A stretch of DNA of 51,697 nt, from positions 1 through 51,697 of the forward strand of contig WTGI01000046.1 of assembly GCA_011523635.1 (NCBI GenBank). The letters are read 5' to 3'. This document shows positions 45,714-51,697 of this stretch, piece by piece. A program made the translations under genes and the position numbers. The notes under the pieces are model-generated. The model did not search any database, was not told the origin of the DNA, and saw only the letters and a list, made by a program, of their open reading frames with translations. The DNA comes from Acidimicrobiia bacterium (GTDB lineage: Bacteria; Actinomycetota; Acidimicrobiia; Spongiisociales; Spongiisociaceae). Numbering within the stretch: the stretch's first letter is position 1; each line of letters starts with the position of its first letter.

Positions 45714-46631
45714 CTACCGGATCGGGCTGCGCCGGGCCAGCGAGGTCTCCCAGGCCGTCCCCCCAGCCTGCGCCACGGCACGCAGCTCGGCCATCCGTCC
45801 GGCGGCATGCTGCGCGTCACGGCGGCCGGTGGCGAGCTCGCGCCATATGGCCCGGCCGCCCAGAAACCCCGAGGCCCCCGCCGCGCAGGCCACCCGCACC
45901 TGGTCGCGGAACAGCCCGAAATCGCTGCCCTCGGACAGGATGACCCAGGGAACCGGACTCAAACGGTCGACCTCGGCGCACGCTTCCGCCCACTCCCCGG
46001 GAGCGTGACGGCCGGTCCCCGGCATGACGGGAAACTGCAGCTTGAGCACCTCGGCGCCCAGCGGACCCAACCTTCTGACCCCTTCCAGCACGGCCCGTGT
46101 GCGGTCCTCGGGATCCTCGTAGAGCGCCAGGGGCTCGCAGAAGAGCGGCAACCCGGCCGCCCGGCACTGCCCCACCACCTCTGTCACGAACCGCTCCGCC
46201 GCCGACATGTCCCCGTCCGCGTCGTAGTACACGGAGATCTTGACGGCGTCCGCCCCCATCGCGGCCGCCCGCTCCACGTTCCAGCCGGGAAGGAGGCGAG
46301 GGGCGGTGCGCACGTCGGAATAGTCCCCGTCCTCGATACCGAGGATCAGGCCCAGACCCTCCGGGCGGCCCCGAGCGGTCGACCCCATGGAGGCGAGATA
46401 GCCGGGGTCGATCAGGACCGCCCCGCTGATCGGCCCGAGCGCCGCAATGATCGGTTGCTTGGCGCCGCTGATATCCGCGGCGGTCATGCTCTCGGGATGG
46501 TCCGGACGCACGGTCTGGGCGAACGACCCCACATGATCGATCGCCAGCACCGTGAAGTGCCCACTCTCCGTGGCCACCCGCGCCAGACCCTCCGACCGCT
46601 TACCCGCCCGGCTATCGGAGCCCTCCGTCAT
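45714..46631 (-). CDS. Class I aldolase, tagatose-bisphosphate (LacD)-like
   Basis: About 305 residues from the ATG of MTEGSDSRAGK, with GGGAGG eight bases upstream; a start 18 bases earlier is in frame. The TIM-barrel enzyme shows the strand-1 motif TVLAIDHVGSFAQ (~28), the Schiff-base Lys in ADAVKISVYYD (~145) and CEPLALYEDPED (~178), the family pattern of LacD and sulfofructose-phosphate aldolases. It should cleave a ketose phosphate into dihydroxyacetone phosphate plus an aldehyde. The nearby DhaK/DhaL kinase and sugar epimerase fit this, though a repeat element (46790-47020) lies between it and that operon. Confidence 0.82.
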   Translation of the reverse strand: MTEGSDSRAGKRSEGLARVATESGHFTVLAIDHVGSFAQTVRPDHPESMTAADISGAKQPIIAALGPISGAVLIDPGYLASMGSTARGRPEGLGLILGIEDGDYSDVRTAPRLLPGWNVERAAAMGADAVKISVYYDADGDMSAAERFVTEVVGQCRAAGLPLFCEPLALYEDPEDRTRAVLEGVRRLGPLGAEVLKLQFPVMPGTGRHAPGEWAEACAEVDRLSPVPWVILSEGSDFGLFRDQVRVACAAGASGFLGGRAIWRELATGRRDAQHAAGRMAELRAVAQAGGTAWETSLARRSPIR

Positions 46632-46789
46632 GCCGTAGGCCTCCCGCAACGAACTGGTGATCCTGCCTTCATAGCGTGCGCTACCACCTCATCATCAAGT
46701 AACAACAGGCCAGAAACCTAGTGTCCTGACTTTGGTAGCTCATCATCCACCACACCCGGGACGACCAGGACGCGAAAAACGAAAACGCG

Positions 46790-47020
46790 AAAACGCCGCC
46801 TCCCCGGCGGGCCCATCCCCCAGCCACCACCTCCTTCGGTCCGAACGCGTTCCCCTATCCACCTTAAGGGTCCGCTCCCGAATTGATCCCGGTTCCGGTT
46901 CCCTCGACGTCGAAAGCGGAAAACCGGCGGTGTTTGACTGCCGGACAGTGTGCGACGGGGCTGTGACACTTTCAACCCCCTGTTCCGGGCACAGGGCCCA
47001 CACCGCCCACGACGGCCACG
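46790..47020 (-). repeat. 231-nt dispersed noncoding repeat, copy B
   Basis: Inverted relative to copy A (21503-21733). Positions 46790-46842 are identical to the 53-nt core of copy A on the other strand. Read on the minus strand it ends with a CCGCC/GGCGG hairpin and a T-rich stretch (46770-46795), like a terminator. The gap from the aldolase start to the antitoxin-like gene (46632-47054) consists mainly of this element; I saw no gene in it. Confidence 0.75.
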
Positions 47021-47054
47021 CTCACCGGACATGGCGGACTAGCGACGCGTGGTG

Positions 47055-47219
47055 TTAGTAGCGCTCGGCGCGGCGCATCTCCTCCAATTCCTCTGACACG
47101 ATCGGATCGCTTGGTTTCCCCGGCTCCGGCACCGGTAGGTCGGTGAGCGGCCGCAGCGCAGGCCGGGCCCGACCCGTGGCGATCAGTTCGTCAACGCCCC
47201 TTGGCGCGTCCGCCGTCAT
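47055..47219 (-). CDS. Short antitoxin-like protein (Phd/YefM C-terminal half)
   Basis: A 54-residue open frame whose ATG overlaps the stop of the isomerase gene (ATGA). The sequence VDELIATGRARPALRPL, then SEELEEMRRAERY, looks like the C-terminal, toxin-binding half of Phd/YefM-type antitoxins; the DNA-binding N-terminal half is missing. It may be a truncated remnant kept by translational coupling, or a small toxin-neutralising peptide. No PIN or Fic toxin gene is adjacent. It lacks a ribosome-binding site of its own. Confidence 0.55.
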   Translation of the reverse strand: MTADAPRGVDELIATGRARPALRPLTDLPVPEPGKPSDPIVSEELEEMRRAERY

Positions 47220-48655
47220 GTGTTGATGCCCTCGATCTGTACGTGGTCGCGCATCGGGATGGCCTGGGTGGTGCGTAGCCCGAGCCAGGCGGCCACTTCC
47301 GCCAGTTCCGAGGAGAGGTCCCCCTGCGCCACGGCGTAGTGGTGCTCGCGGCCCTGGACCATCACGGTGTTGACCAGGTCCATCAGCTCGATCGGCTCGC
47401 CGTTGAGCCGGAAGCGGGTGAACCAGCCGCGGGTGCCGTCGAACCCGGCCTTGCCGGTGTCCACCACCTCGGCGGTGGCGATGAACATCTCGCTGAGACC
47501 GTCGCCCGCGTAGGCGATGGTGGTCTGCTGGGGAGCGAACAGCAGGTCGCCCGACACCCCGTAGCGGATATCCGACTTGCGGCCCAGCGTCACGTGATCG
47601 ACCCAGCGGATCCCGTTGCCGGCCCCGAAATGGCGGGGCGTGACCCCGCAGTGCCAGAGCAGGGCGGCATCGGATTCGAGGTCGAGGGTGGTCAGGTCCA
47701 GCAGGGTGGCGGACCCGTGGTTCGGTGACATCGAGTTCATCAGGAGCATCGTCACCGCTCCGGGCACGTCCCCCTCGCAGGAGACCGCCACGCCGTCCTC
47801 CGAGCCCAGCAGGGAGTAGGCCATGCACGGGGCCATGTCGAAGTCCTCCTGGAAGCTGGGCCAGCACTGGACCGCCAGGGCGTCGTACCCCTCCGTCTCG
47901 ATCATCCGGCGGAGGGCCAGGTAGAGGCGGGCGTTGCGGTCCATGCCGATCGAGGGGGCAGTCACCTCGGTGGCCAGGTCGGTGGCCATCCGCACCACGG
48001 AGGCGGCCGGGCTGGTCTCGACTGCCCGGGCCAGCCGGACCACGTCTTCGATGGTGTGGGTGCCGACCGTGGTGCCGAACCGGCTCTCCAGGTCGCCCTC
48101 GTCGAACAGCATGTTGTAGAAGCCGGGAGAGATGCCGCCTATCCAGCCGATCCGCGCCGAAGCCATCGCCTTGATGCCCGCCACGGCCCGGAAGGTGACG
48201 CGGAAGCGCCGCTCCGTCTCCGGCTCGTCGATGTGGCCCAGGAACCACTTGTAGGGCACCCCCCGGTCTCGTAGGTAACGGCGGATTATCGAGGCGAAGT
48301 GGTTGGTCGAGACCAGCGAGTGGAGCTGGATCGATCCCTCCAGCACCGGCTCGGGAGTGGCCCATAGGCCGAGCCGGGGGGCGACCGCCGCCAGCGGCTC
48401 CAGCAATTCGCCCGAGGCGCAGGCAGCCGCCTGGAGGACCAGGAAGTCGAGATCCTTAGACGACAGGTGGTCGGCGGCGGCGCGGGCGGCCTCGAGATCG
48501 CCGATCCCGTGTTCGATGGCCACCAGGTCGAAGTCCAGCTCGTCGGCGAGGCGGCTGAGGCCGGTGATGGCCCGGCGGTACTGGTCGTGCTCGTCGGCGT
48601 AGTAGCTCTCGAACGCCACCCCCACGTACCCGACCCGGAGTCGCCCTCCGCTCAT
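47216..48655 (-). CDS. L-fucose/L-arabinose isomerase-family protein
   Basis: A 479-residue protein of the FucI/AraA fold. GYVGVAFESYY opens the first Rossmann-like domain. YDALAVQCWPSFQED (~262-276) and CEGDVPGAVTMLLMNSMS (~295-312) resemble the metal-binding Glu/Asp region, and later HCG and HFG histidines could complete the Mn site. The family converts aldoses to ketoses or has related hydrolase-like roles. The start overlaps the end of dhaL (ATGA). In this operon it probably makes the ketose acted on by the epimerase or kinase. The exact sugar is unknown. Confidence 0.82.
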   Translation of the reverse strand: MSGGRLRVGYVGVAFESYYADEHDQYRRAITGLSRLADELDFDLVAIEHGIGDLEAARAAADHLSSKDLDFLVLQAAACASGELLEPLAAVAPRLGLWATPEPVLEGSIQLHSLVSTNHFASIIRRYLRDRGVPYKWFLGHIDEPETERRFRVTFRAVAGIKAMASARIGWIGGISPGFYNMLFDEGDLESRFGTTVGTHTIEDVVRLARAVETSPAASVVRMATDLATEVTAPSIGMDRNARLYLALRRMIETEGYDALAVQCWPSFQEDFDMAPCMAYSLLGSEDGVAVSCEGDVPGAVTMLLMNSMSPNHGSATLLDLTTLDLESDAALLWHCGVTPRHFGAGNGIRWVDHVTLGRKSDIRYGVSGDLLFAPQQTTIAYAGDGLSEMFIATAEVVDTGKAGFDGTRGWFTRFRLNGEPIELMDLVNTVMVQGREHHYAVAQGDLSSELAEVAAWLGLRTTQAIPMRDHVQIEGINT

Positions 48656-49293
48656 ACCCTCACCTCGCTTCTCAACTGGTCGGCCCAGGACTCGAGGACC
48701 AGGGCCACCGTGTTGGCGCCGGGATCCTCGGTTCCCAGGCTGTGTTCCGCGGCGAAGCGGGCCCGTCCCGCCGAGGGCCGCATGCCGGCGGTCGCCGTCG
48801 CGCCCCGGCGGGCGGCGCGGGCCGCGGCGGCCAACACCGGCTCCAGGCCATCCTCCCGGTCCAACGACTCGCGGGCATCGCGGACGGCCGGCGCCAGGGC
48901 GTCGATCATCGTCTTGTGCCCGGGCTCCGCCTTGCCGACTCTCGCCACGCGGGCCAGGCCCTTCTCCAGTCCGGCCACCAACTGCTGCGCATCCGGCGCC
49001 TCCGAGCGGGAGAGTTGTCCGGCCACAGCGCCGAAGAAGGCGCCGAACAGGGCGCCGGCGGCGCCGCCCACGGTCTCGTGAAAGGCGGATCCGGTGGCCC
49101 GCATCACATCGGCGGCCGTGCCGTGATCGCCCTGCTCGGCGCGGCGGGCGGCTTCCGCCAGGGCGGTCGCCATGTTGACCCCGTGGTCGCCGTCTCCGGC
49201 CACCGAGTCGAGCCCGGACAGCTCGTCCTGGTGGTCGCTCACCCGTGTGGACGCGGCGACGACCAGGCGCACCGCCAGGTCCCGATCGATCAT
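48652..49293 (-). CDS. dhaL: Dihydroxyacetone-kinase-type DhaL subunit
   Basis: A 213-residue ADP/ATP-binding subunit. The magnesium-binding aspartates are in VAGDGDHGVNMA (~30-41), and the nucleotide-binding helical barrel shows GGAAGALFGAFF (~76-87) and TATAGMRPSAGRARF (~165-179). It pairs with DhaK, encoded five bases upstream, to phosphorylate dihydroxyacetone or, in related operons, erythrulose. No DhaM phosphotransferase gene is in the window, so either ATP is the donor or DhaM is elsewhere. Confidence 0.93.
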   Translation of the reverse strand: MIDRDLAVRLVVAASTRVSDHQDELSGLDSVAGDGDHGVNMATALAEAARRAEQGDHGTAADVMRATGSAFHETVGGAAGALFGAFFGAVAGQLSRSEAPDAQQLVAGLEKGLARVARVGKAEPGHKTMIDALAPAVRDARESLDREDGLEPVLAAAARAARRGATATAGMRPSAGRARFAAEHSLGTEDPGANTVALVLESWADQLRSEVRV

Positions 49294-49298
49294 GGCCG

Positions 49299-50312
49299 CT
49301 ACCGACCGACCATCGTGAATCCGGCTCCTGCCGCAGGCCGGTCGTAGAGCTCGAGCAGCTCGCTATCCATGTGGCAGATGGCGAACGCGAACCCCGCCAT
49401 GTCGAGGGTGGTGGCGTAGGGACCCATCCAGGACCTGACCGCCTCGATACCCCTCCGCTCCAGGGCGGCCCTAGTCCCCCGGTAGAGGACCGACAGTTCC
49501 ATCAGCGTCAGCGATCCGGCGTTGTTGAGCAGCAGGCCGACCTGCGCCCCGGACGGCAGGTCGGCGTCATCCAGGAGGCGGTCGATCATCAAACCGGCGA
49601 TCTCGTCCGCCCCGACATCCTCGCCGAGACGGTCGCCCGGCTCGCCATGAACCCCCATGCCCACCGACAGGGTGGTGTCCTCGGGGTCCCCGAGGGGCTG
49701 CCCGCTCACTGGATGGGCCACGGTGCCGGTCGCCGCCGAGAGGGAGCGGGTGCGGTCCCGGACCTTGCGGGCGATGGCGGCGCACGCCTCCAGGGAGTCG
49801 CCCCGTTCCGCCGCCGCTCCCACCATCTTCCACACGAAGAAGAGCCCGGCGCCGCCCCTCCGCTCCGTAGTCCTCTCCTTGGGGGCCGAGGCCACGTCGT
49901 CGTACAGGACCACCATCTCCACCCCGTCGATGCCTGCGTCCTCCGCCTCGTCGATGGCCAGTTCGGCGTTCATGATGTCCCCGGCGTGGCTGGAGACCAG
50001 CAGGAGGACCCCGCCACCCCGGTCGGCCGCCTCGATGCCCCGCAGGATCGCCCCCGGTCCCGGTGAGGAGAAGATCGGACCTGCCACGTTGACGTCGAAC
50101 AACCCCTCCCCCACCCAGCCGATCATGGCCGGCTCGTGGCCGGAACCGTTGCCGATCACCACGCCCACCTTGCCCTCGGCCTTGGGAACGGTGCGGACCA
50201 CCATGCCGTCCCGGAGAGCGATGATGCCGGCATGGGCTGCGGCGTACCCTTCCAGCATCTCCGCCACCGCCCGGGCCGGCTCGTTGAGGAACCGCCGGGT
50301 ACGGATGCTCAT
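49299..50312 (-). CDS. dhaK: Dihydroxyacetone-kinase-type DhaK subunit
   Basis: A 337-residue substrate-binding subunit. GNGSGHEPAMIGWVG (~53-67) gives the conserved GSGHEP loop, and His222 in VGMGVHGEPG is the residue that binds the substrate carbonyl covalently. The C-terminal GAGFTMVGR is cut short compared with some family members. The gene overlaps the epimerase stop by four bases. With a tagatose-3-epimerase-like gene and a sugar isomerase in the same operon, the substrate may be a tetrulose or another ketose rather than dihydroxyacetone (inference). Confidence 0.94.
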   Translation of the reverse strand: MSIRTRRFLNEPARAVAEMLEGYAAAHAGIIALRDGMVVRTVPKAEGKVGVVIGNGSGHEPAMIGWVGEGLFDVNVAGPIFSSPGPGAILRGIEAADRGGGVLLLVSSHAGDIMNAELAIDEAEDAGIDGVEMVVLYDDVASAPKERTTERRGGAGLFFVWKMVGAAAERGDSLEACAAIARKVRDRTRSLSAATGTVAHPVSGQPLGDPEDTTLSVGMGVHGEPGDRLGEDVGADEIAGLMIDRLLDDADLPSGAQVGLLLNNAGSLTLMELSVLYRGTRAALERRGIEAVRSWMGPYATTLDMAGFAFAICHMDSELLELYDRPAAGAGFTMVGR

Positions 50313-51151
50313 GCGATGTTCTCGCGGATGAAGCGGGCCGCCTCCGCCGCGTCCTCATCGGGGCGGTCGGTCAGGTCCCGCCAGGCGTAGGTGGCCTGGC
50401 CGGTCTCGACCTTCGAGTTGGGGAAGGTCTCGAAGACCACCCAACCCTCGTAGCCGGCCTCGTCGAGAGCTTGGCTGAAGGAGGCCCAGTCGATGTGGCC
50501 GTACTGGGGCGCCCGCCGGTTGTTGGCGGCCACCTGGACGTGGCCGATCCGGCTCCCCGCCAGGCGGACGGCGCCGGCGAGGTCGTCCTCCTCCATGTTC
50601 ATGTGGAAGGTGTCGAGCTCGACCTTGACGGAGGGATGATCGACCATGCCGATGAACTCCAGGCAACCGGCCACGGTGTTGAACATGAAGGTCTCGAACC
50701 GGTTGAGGACCTCGAGGCATACATCGATGCCGAGCGTGGAGGCGTAGTCGGCAACTTCGTGCATGGCGGCGGCCGAACGCTCCCGGTAGCCGTCCGGATC
50801 GCCGTCGAAGAAGCCCATCCAGGTGGCGTAGGTGACTCCCCCCAGGATGGGGCTGCCCAGCCGGGCGGAGTCGTCGAGGCACCGCCGCAGGTGGTCGACA
50901 CCGGCCCTGCGCACCGAGGAGTCAGGGCTGGAGATGTCCATCGTCGGGCGAAGCCCGGTGCTGCAGAGAACCTGCAGTCCGAGCGAGTCGGCGGTGCGAG
51001 CCATCCGCTCCACGCCCACGTCGAGCCCGGCCACCAGGGAGATCTCCACCCCTTCGTAGCCGGCCTCAGCGGCCTTGGAGAAAACGGAGGACTGGTCGTC
51101 CGACCATCTGTCGAGCCAGTAGAAGATCTCGATGCCGACCGGTCGGGTCAC
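50309..51151 (-). CDS. D-tagatose/D-psicose 3-epimerase-like TIM-barrel protein
   Basis: A 280-residue protein of the xylose-isomerase-like TIM-barrel superfamily. CLEVLNRFETFMFN (~145-158) and VKVELDTFHMNMEEDD (~176-191) are nearly the tagatose/psicose 3-epimerase signatures and provide the Glu and Asp metal ligands; HVQVAANNRR (~204) gives the His, and WVVFETFPN (~243) the second Glu. Such enzymes epimerise ketoses at C3 through a Mn-bound enediolate. Stops and starts overlap on both sides (ATGA), so it is part of the DUF35-epimerase-dhaK-dhaL-isomerase operon. Confidence 0.9.
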   Translation of the reverse strand: MTRPVGIEIFYWLDRWSDDQSSVFSKAAEAGYEGVEISLVAGLDVGVERMARTADSLGLQVLCSTGLRPTMDISSPDSSVRRAGVDHLRRCLDDSARLGSPILGGVTYATWMGFFDGDPDGYRERSAAAMHEVADYASTLGIDVCLEVLNRFETFMFNTVAGCLEFIGMVDHPSVKVELDTFHMNMEEDDLAGAVRLAGSRIGHVQVAANNRRAPQYGHIDWASFSQALDEAGYEGWVVFETFPNSKVETGQATYAWRDLTDRPDEDAAEAARFIRENIA

Positions 51152-51697
51152 GCGGTCACCTCCTCGACTGTGAACGCTATCCGCAGGAGCGGATGGGCTG
51201 GTTGGCTGCTGCTGAACGTCACCGCTACCACCGTACCCCGCTCCGGTACTTCGTCACAGATCACGCGGTGGGTGATGCCCCCGTCCACCCCGTCGAGCCG
51301 GATGGCGGCGAGGATGTAGGGGACCTCGATGCCGCCGAACGGAGGGGGGCTGTGGACACGGGTGGCGGCCACGATCCTCCCCGTGCCGGGCAGGTCGTAC
51401 CAGGTGGTCTCGGACAGGTCGGCATCGCAGAACCGCCTCGGGGGGAACCAGGTAGACCCGCACTCCGGACACTCGGTGGCCCGCAGCACCCCTTCTTCGA
51501 GACCCCGATAGAACGGATCGGCCGAACCGACCGCATGGCGGTACCGCTGGGCCATCTCGATGTGGAGCAAGGAGAACCGGTCCCCAGAAGGAGTGGTCCC
51601 CCGCTCGACCCTGGTCACCCGCACCGGGCCCCCCTCCCCGGTAGAACGAACCCCCCGTGCCACGCCAAGAAGCTCCTTCGAGGCGTCGGACAAAGGA
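51148..51697 (-). CDS. DUF35 OB-fold/zinc-ribbon protein, 5' end at window edge
   Basis: About 181 residues are visible. A TTG at 51691-51693 could be the start, but the frame is still open at the edge, so the N-terminus may lie outside. The rubredoxin-like zinc ribbon ATECPECGSTWFPPRRFC lies at ~72-89, followed by an OB-fold (GTGRIVAATRVHSPP). DUF35 proteins usually pair with thiolase-like acyl-CoA enzymes or act as CoA-binding hydratase parts (ChsH2-like). A partner would be expected just outside this window. Its overlap with the sugar-epimerase gene makes an unusual operon neighbour. Confidence 0.85.
   Translation of the reverse strand, partial: PLSDASKELLGVARGVRSTGEGGPVRVTRVERGTTPSGDRFSLLHIEMAQRYRHAVGSADPFYRGLEEGVLRATECPECGSTWFPPRRFCDADLSETTWYDLPGTGRIVAATRVHSPPPFGGIEVPYILAAIRLDGVDGGITHRVICDEVPERGTVVAVTFSSSQPAHPLLRIAFTVEEVTA

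Overview
The window is 51.7 kb of high-GC DNA with strong GC3 bias, short gaps and many ATGA or TGATG overlaps. The S-layer-homology repeats with GC.TGPLRYCP-type motifs, the helicase fused to a PD-(D/E)XK nuclease, the GTG/TTG starts and one apparently leaderless promoter all fit an Actinomycetota chromosome, possibly Acidimicrobiia. The class assignment is inference. I saw no rRNA, tRNA, integrase, transposase or CRISPR array.

Layout. 1-1.6 kb: the end of a UvrD-like helicase/nuclease. 1.8-12.2 kb: a long minus-strand series that reads, in transcription order, nucleoside hydrolase, zinc alcohol dehydrogenase, a divergent ketol-acid-reductoisomerase-like protein, a YnjB-like binding lipoprotein, two permeases, an ATPase, an MFS carrier, a nucleoside phosphorylase and D-aminoacyl-tRNA deacylase. 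It looks like an uptake and salvage locus for a nucleoside- or sugar-like compound. 12.3-16.4 kb: a membrane protein plus winged-helix regulator behind a promoter bracketed by twin operators, then an MFS carrier and a deaminase-type amidohydrolase. 16.7-21.4 kb: one very large secreted protein joining a 5'-nucleotidase, a LysM domain and a full M16 peptidase. 21.8-27.1 kb: duplicated DMT transporters, then a Glu-His-Gly-rich lipoprotein with a two-component system. 27.3-37.4 kb: an S9 peptidase, CapA-like protein, Fic protein, DUF6282-like hydrolase, RNase HI, a coiled-coil repeat protein, an HSD10-type dehydrogenase and a NYN/LOTUS protein. 37.5-44.7 kb: redox genes (below) with a glutamine amidotransferase and an MMPL transporter. 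44.8-51.7 kb: a methyltransferase, a class I aldolase and a tightly coupled sugar operon (DUF35 protein, tagatose-3-epimerase-like, DhaK, DhaL, fucose/arabinose-isomerase-like, antitoxin-like peptide).

The main discovery is two genes that a standard gene caller would split at an in-frame TGA, where the TGA sits exactly at a redox-active cysteine. One is an S-layer-homology/thioredoxin fusion with W-TGA-P-T-C (37554-38675). The other is an AhpD-like protein with C-H-Y-TGA (41879-42427), directly downstream of katG. The second TGA is followed after 11 nt by a perfect 7-bp hairpin with a GGUCU loop, a textbook bacterial SECIS form. The two together suggest that the organism decodes UGA as selenocysteine and uses it in an envelope redox protein and a peroxide-defence operon. 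Other points of interest are the nucleotidase-LysM-M16 fusion, a signature shared between a lipoprotein and its neighbouring sensor kinase, and a 231-nt dispersed repeat with a 53-nt identical core.
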